The notes beneath the pieces are model-generated. The model saw only the letters and a list, made by a program, of their open reading frames with translations, was not told where the DNA came from and did not search any database. The position numbers were made by a program, and so were the translations under genes. Source: Ponticaulis sp. (GTDB lineage Bacteria > Pseudomonadota > Alphaproteobacteria > Caulobacterales > Hyphomonadaceae). Taken from it: a DNA stretch of 6,910 bases. This document shows, one piece after another, positions 1 through 6,011 of this stretch (position 1 is the first letter of the stretch; each line of letters opens with the position of its first letter). The DNA is taken from positions 4,750 to 11,659 of the forward strand of contig PABS01000058.1 of NCBI GenBank assembly GCA_002699325.1. Direction: 5' to 3'.

Positions 1-1049
1 TTGCGATTTACAGAGGAAATTGGACGCGGCCCGCCATCGACCAGCTGATCGAGCAGCTTCCGGCCTTCAATTTTCAGGAACTTCACCTGTTCGGACTGCA
101 TTTCCGGCAGGTTCACGTCGATACCGTCTGCTTTATCCAGTGAGAAGCGGAAGCCCAGATCGGAAAGCCGGCCCATATTTCGCGCAGTCGTCGGCGATCT
201 GTTCGTGAAATCACGTGCGCCGATTTCAAAGATCAGAGAGCCTGCAAGATCTCGGTTTTCTTTGATAAATTCAAGGAATTGCGGGAAGAAGCTTTCATCC
301 TCCAGTGAGGATGCCCCAATATTGCAGAACACACCGACCCGGCGATCTTTCTCACTGAGACGGCGCACGATCTGCACGCATCGGAACAACAGCATATTGT
401 CGATCACACCAAGCAGGCCCGCATCACGCGCGGCCCCCAAAAACTCGCCCGGCATAATCAGCTCGTCATTCTCATCGCGCAGACGCGTAAAGCCTTCATA
501 GAAACAGACCCGCCGCTGCGGCAGGCTGACAATCGGCTGCAGATGAAGATCGACCCGGTTTGCATCCAAAGCATCCTGAACCGCCTGAAGCGCCTCCTCA
601 GGGGTCCGCTTTCCGGGTTCTCCTGATCCTGCAGGTGATGCTGCTTTGCCGGTGCGTTTGGCGACTGACAGCTTGGCTTCGAAGGTCTGCCCGAGTTGCT
701 GTATCAGCGTTTCAAGTTCCCGCATCTCGGTTGAAAGCGTTTCGCGCCGCGCTGTGACTTCGCGTGACACCGTATCCTCAACGACGCCGATCTTGGCTTC
801 GAGGATCTCGGCCTTCTGACGCGCTTTGCGGAGGTCGTTTTTCAGCGAGAGAATACGCATTTCGAGCTGCTTTGACCGCTCACGTCCGGTCGCAGTCACA
901 TGAATGAGACCCGAAAATGTCGCAGCTGCAAGACCTGCCAGCGTCGCCATCTCGAGGGAGTATGGCGTAAACTGATAGACAACCACGCCCAGAAACAGAC
1001 CGACAACGCAGTAGGATGCAGTAACAAGTATATGAGCAAAAGCAGGCAT
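1..1049 (-). CDS. tipF: TipF-like flagellar regulator with degenerate EAL domain (3' end off window)
   Basis: 349 codons are visible; the C-terminus lies beyond the left edge. Reading the minus strand shows two hydrophobic helices (about residues 5-27 and 33-53), a charged coiled coil (about 55-128), a Ser/Gly/Pro linker (about 130-150) and an EAL-type domain from about 150. In that domain the signature EAL is EGF (YEGFTRLR, 184-191). N243 (FCNIGASSL), E275 (IFEIGARD) and K326 (FLKIEG) are kept, but the usual DDFG loop reads LDKADG around D305. This two-helix, coiled-coil, EAL order matches Caulobacter TipF, a membrane protein whose EAL domain binds c-di-GMP and helps place the flagellum at the pole. 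The eroded motifs suggest binding rather than phosphodiesterase activity (inference). The ATG at 1049 directly follows an in-frame TGA, so no longer start exists; no strong Shine-Dalgarno is seen. An ordinary EAL phosphodiesterase is the alternative, but the N-terminus argues for TipF. Confidence 0.82.
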   Translation of the reverse strand, partial: MPAFAHILVTASYCVVGLFLGVVVYQFTPYSLEMATLAGLAAATFSGLIHVTATGRERSKQLEMRILSLKNDLRKARQKAEILEAKIGVVEDTVSREVTARRETLSTEMRELETLIQQLGQTFEAKLSVAKRTGKAASPAGSGEPGKRTPEEALQAVQDALDANRVDLHLQPIVSLPQRRVCFYEGFTRLRDENDELIMPGEFLGAARDAGLLGVIDNMLLFRCVQIVRRLSEKDRRVGVFCNIGASSLEDESFFPQFLEFIKENRDLAGSLIFEIGARDFTNRSPTTARNMGRLSDLGFRFSLDKADGIDVNLPEMQSEQVKFLKIEGRKLLDQLVDGGPRPISSVNR

Positions 1050-1407
1050 TCAGGTTCAGTCGATCTCGAAACTACGCTTTATGTCTGATATCTGAGAATA
1101 ATCTTGGTTTGGTTAACACCATCATTGCCTGCGATTCGGCGCATTGGTTGAGCGAACCGCGAAGCAAATTCGGCCGATTCTCCATCCTTAAATTGATTCT
1201 GTCATCTGGCGGTATGCAGCCATGGGCGCCGGTCATGCTTAATGGCGTTGCAATATCACAACAGATCGCGGTCTTGCGACAACAGTATCTGGACGAAACT
1301 TCAACCTCATGGCACATTTTTCAACAGCTTCGGTCCGCGGCCTCATGGCCGGACGGGGGCGATCTGGGGAGAACGGGGTCCGGTTCACGCTGGGCCCCGT
1401 CGTCTTT
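1050..1407. other. Gene-poor gap between tipF-like and pseudo-MBL genes
   Basis: No convincing protein gene lies here. Short open frames exist on both strands (a minus frame at 1072-1317 and a plus frame through 1109-1444), but none has a good ribosome site or recognisable motifs, and the plus one runs into the 3' end of the neighbouring minus gene. The stretch must carry the tipF-like promoter on the minus strand unless that gene is read through from upstream; I could not pick out a clear -35/-10 pair. A GTTAAC palindrome lies at 1112-1117. The right-hand 75 bases are G-rich on the plus strand and contain two hairpins, at 1333-1354 and 1373-1400. Confidence 0.6.
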
Positions 1408-1408
1408 T
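1373..1408 (+). terminator. Intrinsic-terminator-like hairpin, plus orientation
   Basis: ACGGGGTCC (1373-1381) pairs with GGGCCCCGT (1392-1400) across a 10-base loop. That gives a 9-bp stem with one U-G wobble in the plus-strand RNA, followed by CGTCTTTT. On the minus strand the wobble becomes an A-C mismatch and the downstream bases (TCTCCCC) are not a U-tract, so the plus orientation fits better. It lies just past the stop of the minus-strand gene and may also help end that transcript. No known plus-strand gene lies upstream, so what it would terminate is unclear. Confidence 0.4.
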
Positions 1409-2436
1409 CAGGGGTTTTCCGCCCTATCGTCCGCTAAGATCTGATAGGGTGATTCTGCTATAGAAACCGCTGTCGGTTTCTGACTTTCAGTCCCCTCAGG
1501 CCGAACCAGTTCATCGCCAACTGTTAAGATTACGCCGCCCTGTGCCTCCAGGAGCTGCTGTGCTTCTCTCAAGGTCGGACAAGTCCGCGCAACTTTTGTG
1601 ATTTCACCGAGCCGCGCCTGCAGCCGTGACTGAACAGCCCGCTCTCTGAGCCGGGTGAGCGCGGACTGATTCATGACAGGGAGGAAGCTGGCATCTGCAG
1701 GCCCATCGAACACTAGATTGCTGCTGTGGCAGGTGTACAGGTCGAGTTTTCTGCCATCGTAAACCACCCGATAGGCCAGTGACTGGTCACCGGTCGGCGT
1801 CAGCGTTGAACTTGCAAAAACCTGCAAGTCTCCCGTGTTGAAAACCAATACCTCCCGTCGCATAGAGGGCACTGGCTTCACAGCGAACCCGGCCATACGC
1901 GAATCCAGTTGTGGTTCTTCGGTTTCGATCAGCGCGTCTGAGAGCAGCAGCGCATCATCCAGACTGGAGAGTGTCTCGAGCGATAATTCGCCACCGACCA
2001 GAAGCTGAGGCGCGCGGCGGCCATCCAGCCATGTCTCATATCTGAGGCTCGTATGACCGCCAGAGGACACAGGGTGGCCATCGAAAAGGAATATAGCGTC
2101 CAGTGGGCCGATACCGCGCCAGTTGGCAAAGACGGGCGTGCCGAAAACCAGCCGTTTTCCGCCAGCCTGAACAAGAAGACAGGGCGCAAGACCAGCCAGC
2201 GAATGCGTAATTTCTGTCTGACAACTCTCGACCTGAAAGGCCATGGGTTCAGCAGCACTGGGCACGGGGAGAGCGCTGTTCTTAGCCTCGGGAAGCTGTG
2301 GTGTTTCAGGCTGGATACTCAGAAAGGTCAGGCTTGCTCCAACCGCTGCACCAATCAGCGCTGTGATGAAAAGACCTGGGATACTTTTCTTAGCCAATGC
2401 GTGTTTCAGCCCGTTCCTGAATGATGTCGTGTTCAA
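1408..2436 (-). CDS. Membrane-anchored degenerate metallo-beta-lactamase-fold protein
   Basis: About 342 residues from the chosen start. A basic N-terminus precedes one hydrophobic segment (about 19-41), then a Pro/Ala-rich linker (about 42-66), then a soluble domain probably in the periplasm. The domain follows the RNase Z/PhnP-type MBL pattern: CLLVQAGGKRLVFGT (86-100), IGPLDAIFLFDGHPVSSGG (109-127), WLDGRR (136-141) and AYRVVYDGRK (221-230). Metal ligands are mostly gone: the THxHxDH segment reads FDGHPVSS with only H121 left, the third-His position is near T213, the SGD Asp is C236, and the late THL His is V306. It is therefore probably not a metallohydrolase; its role is unknown. The start is uncertain. 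No ATG fits without long overlap with the FAH gene or loss of the anchor, so TTG at 2436 (47-bp overlap) or TTG at 2397 (8-bp overlap) is likely; both lack a clear ribosome site. The reading frame extends upstream to an ATG at 2583. Translational coupling to the FAH gene is likely. Confidence 0.72.
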   Translation of the reverse strand: MNTTSFRNGLKHALAKKSIPGLFITALIGAAVGASLTFLSIQPETPQLPEAKNSALPVPSAAEPMAFQVESCQTEITHSLAGLAPCLLVQAGGKRLVFGTPVFANWRGIGPLDAIFLFDGHPVSSGGHTSLRYETWLDGRRAPQLLVGGELSLETLSSLDDALLLSDALIETEEPQLDSRMAGFAVKPVPSMRREVLVFNTGDLQVFASSTLTPTGDQSLAYRVVYDGRKLDLYTCHSSNLVFDGPADASFLPVMNQSALTRLRERAVQSRLQARLGEITKVARTCPTLREAQQLLEAQGGVILTVGDELVRPEGTESQKPTAVSIAESPYQILADDRAENP

Positions 2437-3250
2437 TATGACCGATTCGATCGATTTCAATCCGGACACGATCACCGGGTTTGAGATATTTCGGGGGTGC
2501 ATGCGCCACGCCAACGCCAGCTGGTGTTCCTGTGAACAACAGGTCACCCGGCTCCAGAGTGAAAGCCGCAGTGAGATGCGCAATCAGTTCAGGTATTTTA
2601 TGGATGAGTTCTGACGTATTGCCGTTCTGACGAAGTTCGCCGTTCACATAGGTGCGCAAACCCAGCTCATTCACATCACCAATCTCATCCGGTGTGACGA
2701 TCCAGGGGCCAATCGGTGCATGGCTGTCAAAGCCCTTGCCCATATTCATGGTTGGCGTTGCGCGTTGCCAATCGCGAACCGAAACGTCATTCCCGCAGGT
2801 ATAGCCTGCAATAATCTCATGCGCCCGCTCTGCAGGAACGTGCCGACCTTTCCGGCCGATGACCACAACCAGTTCGGTTTCATAATCGAGACACTCTGAG
2901 ACAGCAGGCATCATAATCTGGCCGTAAGGCGCATTGAGGGCCGTCACTTGTTTGACAAACCATGTCTGGTTTTTTGGGGGCTCACGACCTGTTTCAGCCG
3001 CGTGATCGGCATAATTCAGGCCAATACCGAGAATTTTCCGAGGCTTAAGAACCGGTGCCAGAATTTGCTCCGGCGCAACATTCATGGCCAGACCTTTTGA
3101 AACTGCCAGATCTGCCGCCTGCCGCAGTTCATCAGGGCGCGATAGCAGGTCCTGCAGATCAACCCCGCGATCCGCCAGCGCAAATGCGCGCCCGTCATGG
3201 AACACGACCGGCAAATGAGACTCCAGATGTATGATATTTCCGAGTTTCAT
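2390..3250 (-). CDS. Fumarylacetoacetate hydrolase (FAH) family protein
   Basis: 286 residues, usual for the small bacterial FAH enzymes, which cleave or isomerise 2,4-dioxo or 2-oxo-4-ene acids in the cytoplasm using Mg2+ or Mn2+. The N-terminal cap region (about 1-65) is followed by the catalytic fold: ILGIGLNYADHAAE (73-86) with catalytic-type H83, the metal-binding acids in DYETELVVVIG (E124, E126), D155 in CGNDVSVRDWQ, K172 in NMGKGFDSHAPIGPW, and the C-terminal LLFTGTPAGVG (237-247). All the family's key positions I can recognise are intact. Relatives include 2-hydroxyhepta-2,4-diene-1,7-dioate isomerase, fumarylpyruvate hydrolase and diketo-deoxy-sugar-acid hydrolases; sequence alone does not choose among them. 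The ATG at 3250 gives a normal N-terminus, though the Shine-Dalgarno is weak. Its 3' end overlaps the frame of the downstream pseudo-MBL gene, so the two are probably co-transcribed. It diverges from the DUF262 gene. Confidence 0.92.
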   Translation of the reverse strand: MKLGNIIHLESHLPVVFHDGRAFALADRGVDLQDLLSRPDELRQAADLAVSKGLAMNVAPEQILAPVLKPRKILGIGLNYADHAAETGREPPKNQTWFVKQVTALNAPYGQIMMPAVSECLDYETELVVVIGRKGRHVPAERAHEIIAGYTCGNDVSVRDWQRATPTMNMGKGFDSHAPIGPWIVTPDEIGDVNELGLRTYVNGELRQNGNTSELIHKIPELIAHLTAAFTLEPGDLLFTGTPAGVGVAHAPPKYLKPGDRVRIEIDRIGHIEHDIIQERAETRIG

Positions 3251-3321
3251 GGTTCAGTCACTTGCATTCTTTTTTCCGGCATAGGACCTCTAAAGACATT
3301 TGGGGCGTACCGGAAGATTTA
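3251..3321. promoter_or_regulatory. Divergent intergenic region, FAH versus DUF262 nuclease
   Basis: These 71 bases separate the two oppositely oriented start codons and must hold both promoters if each gene has its own. They include a T-run at 3270-3276 and a TTGCAT (3262-3267) that could be a -35 for the plus strand, but no convincing -10 sits at the right distance. The call rests on layout more than on motifs. Confidence 0.35.
3312..3316 (+). promoter_or_regulatory. Ribosome binding site setting the DUF262 gene start
   Basis: GGAAG lies five bases before ATG 3322. A longer in-frame start at TTG 3262 would leave only 11 bases to the divergent FAH start and has no such site, so the ATG is preferred. 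Confidence 0.6.
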
Positions 3322-4983
3322 ATGCAAAACTTGGGAGTGACGGCTGAAGCCAAGAGCGTGCTCAATTTGCTGCAGCCCGGTGTTCAATATCGCATACCAT
3401 CCTATCAGCGGAGTTATTCCTGGCAGGTCTCAGATGCCACGGCGCTGATTGATGATCTGATTGTCGGTCTTGATGAAGACCGGCCCCACTTTCTCGGCGC
3501 AATCGTAACCGTCAAAACAAGTGTCCCTGGACTGTTTGAAGTCGTAGACGGCCAGCAGAGGCTGACCACGCTCTCTCTTCTTCTTGCTTGCCTGCGAGAC
3601 CTGACAAGCCATTTGCGCAAAGCGCCTGATCTTCAGAAATATCTCTCAGACGACGCCAGAGAAGGCGGCTGGCGCATGACCCTCAACCAGGTTGATGCTC
3701 CGGTATTTCGATCACTGGTGCAACAACCGGAGTCCACCCTGAACGCCGAAATGCTCAGTTGCACTGAAGACGAACACAGCTTGATCTTCGACAATCTTCT
3801 GGCTGTTCGCGAGCGGATCCAAATGCTGTCGCCTGTGGATCGGGTCGCATTGGCAAACTTCGTTCTCAACAATTGTCCAATGGTACACGTCGAAGTGGAC
3901 GACCGCGATCTCGGTCATAAGGTGTTTCAGGTCCTGAACACCCGCGGCCGCCAACCGAGCGCCCACGATATTCTGAAAACGGAACTGTTTGAACGCGCGA
4001 AGTTCAGCTCTGAAGAAGCGGATAAATATGCCCGCGCCTGGACTCAATATGAGTCACGCCTGAAAACCCGAAATTTCGATGACCTTTTGCGCCAGATTCG
4101 CTCGCTGCATGATCGTCAGATGCGCGGGAATTTTGTGACGGGCTTTTGCAATTCGGTTCTGGAAGATGTGCCGGCTCGTAAGTTCCTCACTTCATATCTT
4201 CCCCGCTTTGTCCATGCCTATATGGAGCTCCAGCAGGGCTCCATTCGACTCAATCGCACCCTGCGTGAAGTCGATGACCACCTCGCTCTGCTTGGTGGTC
4301 TGGATCATAATGGCTGGCGCGCGCCGGCGCTAAAATTTCTCGTCACCCACGATCGAGATGCCGACAGGGCACGAGAATTTTTCTGCGACCTCGAACGACT
4401 TGCGTTTTGCATGCAGCTCGTCGTGACAGATCGTGACGCCCGACTAAGGCGTTACCGCAGGCTTTCAGAAGAAGTCACGTCAGACGCAAAGCTTTTCGCG
4501 CCGGATGGAGCGCTCACCCTCACACCTGAGGAAAGAGAGAAACTCACACAAAGACTGAAAGGCCGGTTCGGATCGGTTACACAGAGACGTGCGCTTGTAT
4601 TGAAGCTCAACAGTCTTCTGCCGCGCGGGGAAACCGTCTCTCCGAAATCTGACATTACTGTCGAGCACGTCCTGCCTCGCAATCCAGAACCCGGCTCTGA
4701 ATGGATTGAGGTCTGGCCAGATCTCGCTGAACGACGCGAGCTGTGTGATGCGCTTGGCAATTTCTGCCTGCTGACAAAAGCCGATAATCAGATTGCAGAT
4801 CGCCTCGGATTTTCCGAAAAACGCGACACGATCTTCGCGCATCCTCAGCGCGGCGCCCAATTTGCTCTCACGCGTGATGTCGCAAAAGAGGAACGATGGA
4901 CACCCGCTGTGGTGCGAAGACGCACAACGCGGCTCGCAGACCTTTTGATCAGAAACTGGAAACTGGACCTTCCAGCAGGTTGA
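3322..4983 (+). CDS. DUF262-DUF1524 (GmrSD-like) nuclease, probable phage defence
   Basis: 553 residues. The N-terminal DUF262 domain shows IPSYQRSYSW (25-34), FLGAIV (57-62) and the nucleotide-linked DGQQRLTTL (76-84), followed by VFQVLNTRGRQPSAHDILK (201-219), the conserved Asn/Gly helix of this family. A mostly helical middle (about 230-430) leads to a C-terminal DUF1524 nuclease domain of His-Me finger type: VEHVLPRN (447-454, H449 within an HxxP motif), LGNFCLL (478-484, N480), N489 and FSEKR (497-501). This is the single-chain form of the GmrS+GmrD pair, type IV enzymes that cut modified phage DNA using NTP hydrolysis; SspE, which senses phosphorothioate DNA, shares the layout. No dnd/ssp, methylase or other defence genes lie alongside, so the target is unknown. 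Both domains appear intact. The SDR gene follows after 70 bp and could be read through. Function as defence is inferred from family. Confidence 0.88.
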   Translation: MQNLGVTAEAKSVLNLLQPGVQYRIPSYQRSYSWQVSDATALIDDLIVGLDEDRPHFLGAIVTVKTSVPGLFEVVDGQQRLTTLSLLLACLRDLTSHLRKAPDLQKYLSDDAREGGWRMTLNQVDAPVFRSLVQQPESTLNAEMLSCTEDEHSLIFDNLLAVRERIQMLSPVDRVALANFVLNNCPMVHVEVDDRDLGHKVFQVLNTRGRQPSAHDILKTELFERAKFSSEEADKYARAWTQYESRLKTRNFDDLLRQIRSLHDRQMRGNFVTGFCNSVLEDVPARKFLTSYLPRFVHAYMELQQGSIRLNRTLREVDDHLALLGGLDHNGWRAPALKFLVTHDRDADRAREFFCDLERLAFCMQLVVTDRDARLRRYRRLSEEVTSDAKLFAPDGALTLTPEEREKLTQRLKGRFGSVTQRRALVLKLNSLLPRGETVSPKSDITVEHVLPRNPEPGSEWIEVWPDLAERRELCDALGNFCLLTKADNQIADRLGFSEKRDTIFAHPQRGAQFALTRDVAKEERWTPAVVRRRTTRLADLLIRNWKLDLPAG

Positions 4984-5039
4984 TCATTCAGGAGCGGCCG
5001 GGATACTAAACTCACATACTGAGAACAGGGTGCGCATCC

Positions 5040-5045
5040 GGAAGG
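5040..5045 (+). promoter_or_regulatory. Ribosome binding site setting the SDR start
   Basis: GGAAGG lies eight bases before ATG 5054. Competing in-frame starts are GTG 5030, weakly served, and ATG 5048, too close to this site. Confidence 0.6.
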
Positions 5046-5053
5046 GAATGGGA

Positions 5054-5821
5054 ATGTCGTTATTTGATCTGTCAGGAAAATCTGCCGTCATCACAGGATC
5101 GAGCCGCGGCATCGGCAAGGCCATTGCTATCGCCATGGCTGAACAGGGCGCGCGCGTAACGATCTCCTCCCGTAAGCCGGAGCCATGCGCTGAGACGGCT
5201 CAAGAGATCAATGATCGATTTGGTGAGGGCACGGCAATTTCTGTGCCCGCGAACATTTCGTCCAAAGAGGATCTTCAAAATCTGGTTGACGAGACAAATG
5301 CCGCTTTTGGTAAAATCGACATCGTGGTCTGCAATGCTGCATCGAACCCCTATTACGGCTCACTTGCCGGGATTTCCGACGAGCAGTTTCAGAAAATCCT
5401 GTCGAACAATGTGATCTCCAATAACTGGCTCATCCAGATGGTGATGCCACAAATGGTGGAGCGCCAAGACGGCGCCATTGTAATTGTATCTTCCATTGGA
5501 GGCCTGAAAGGGTCCCCAGTGATCGGTGCCTACAACATCTCCAAGGCAGCTGATTTCCAACTGGCCCGCAATCTCTGCGTTGAGCATGGCAAGGACAATG
5601 TGCGGATCAACTGTATTGCGCCAGGCCTGATCCGGACCGATTTTGCCAAGGCGCTGTGGGAAAATCCCGACACACTGAAACGCGCCCTCGCCTACACCCC
5701 CATGGATCGCATCGGTGAACCGCATGAAATCGCAGGCGCCGCTGTCTTCCTCGCCTCAGACGCCGGCGCTTATATGAACGGTCAGATGATGGTGATTGAC
5801 GGCGGTCAGACCATCACATGA
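5054..5821 (+). CDS. Short-chain dehydrogenase/reductase (SDR), classical type
   Basis: 255 residues, the standard length for a cytoplasmic classical SDR, which oxidises an alcohol or reduces a carbonyl with NAD(P). Visible in order: the cofactor motif TGSSRGIG (14-21) on the first Rossmann strand; SSRK (38-41) at the end of the second strand, where the Arg suggests NADPH; NAAS (94-97); N119; the catalytic Ser S147 in IVSSIGG; the YxxxK motif YNISK (Y160, K164); APG (189-191); and the C-terminal VIDGG (247-251). The Asn-Ser-Tyr-Lys tetrad is complete, so it should be active. The substrate cannot be read from sequence; the N-terminus resembles DHRS4-like and sugar- or acyl-type reductases. It lies downstream of the nuclease gene in the same direction without an obvious terminator between them, so it may share its transcript, though function suggests closer kinship with the FAH enzyme. 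A GTG start at 5030 would add eight residues. Confidence 0.92.
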   Translation: MSLFDLSGKSAVITGSSRGIGKAIAIAMAEQGARVTISSRKPEPCAETAQEINDRFGEGTAISVPANISSKEDLQNLVDETNAAFGKIDIVVCNAASNPYYGSLAGISDEQFQKILSNNVISNNWLIQMVMPQMVERQDGAIVIVSSIGGLKGSPVIGAYNISKAADFQLARNLCVEHGKDNVRINCIAPGLIRTDFAKALWENPDTLKRALAYTPMDRIGEPHEIAGAAVFLASDAGAYMNGQMMVIDGGQTIT

Positions 5822-6011
5822 GCCGCAATTACTCACCGCAACCATAACGTTCATAGCGCAAATACAGATTTTGAGCTTTTCAGTTGCAGAGAGTCAGTAG
5901 ATAAGGGCTTCGGCCTCAATGGCTGTGGGTGGTTACGTGTCATAAAAAGTTGGGTTGCCGGATTTCGAGAAGAACTCCGGACGATTGTTTTTATCGGGGG
6001 CCGTTTTACGC

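Noticed and set aside
1112..1117. GTTAAC as a possible CtrA half-site upstream of the tipF-like gene
   Set aside because: The full CtrA consensus (TTAA, seven bases, TTAA) is not met; a single half-site of this length occurs often by chance.
1072..1317. Minus-strand 81-codon open frame upstream of the tipF-like gene
   Set aside because: Cysteine- and proline-rich composition typical of chance frames; no ribosome site or motif.
1333..1354. GTCC-GGCC hairpin with TCAT loop as a terminator
   Set aside because: The stem has a two-base bulge and no T-run follows on either strand.
1109..1444. Plus-strand open frame, possible small protein (ATG at 1213 within it)
   Set aside because: No ribosome site before the candidate starts, no recognised motif, GC at third positions not convincing, and it runs antisense into the 3' end of the pseudo-MBL gene.
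5910..5922. Short TTCG-loop hairpin after the SDR gene as its terminator
   Set aside because: Only four pairs with a bulge and no following T-run.
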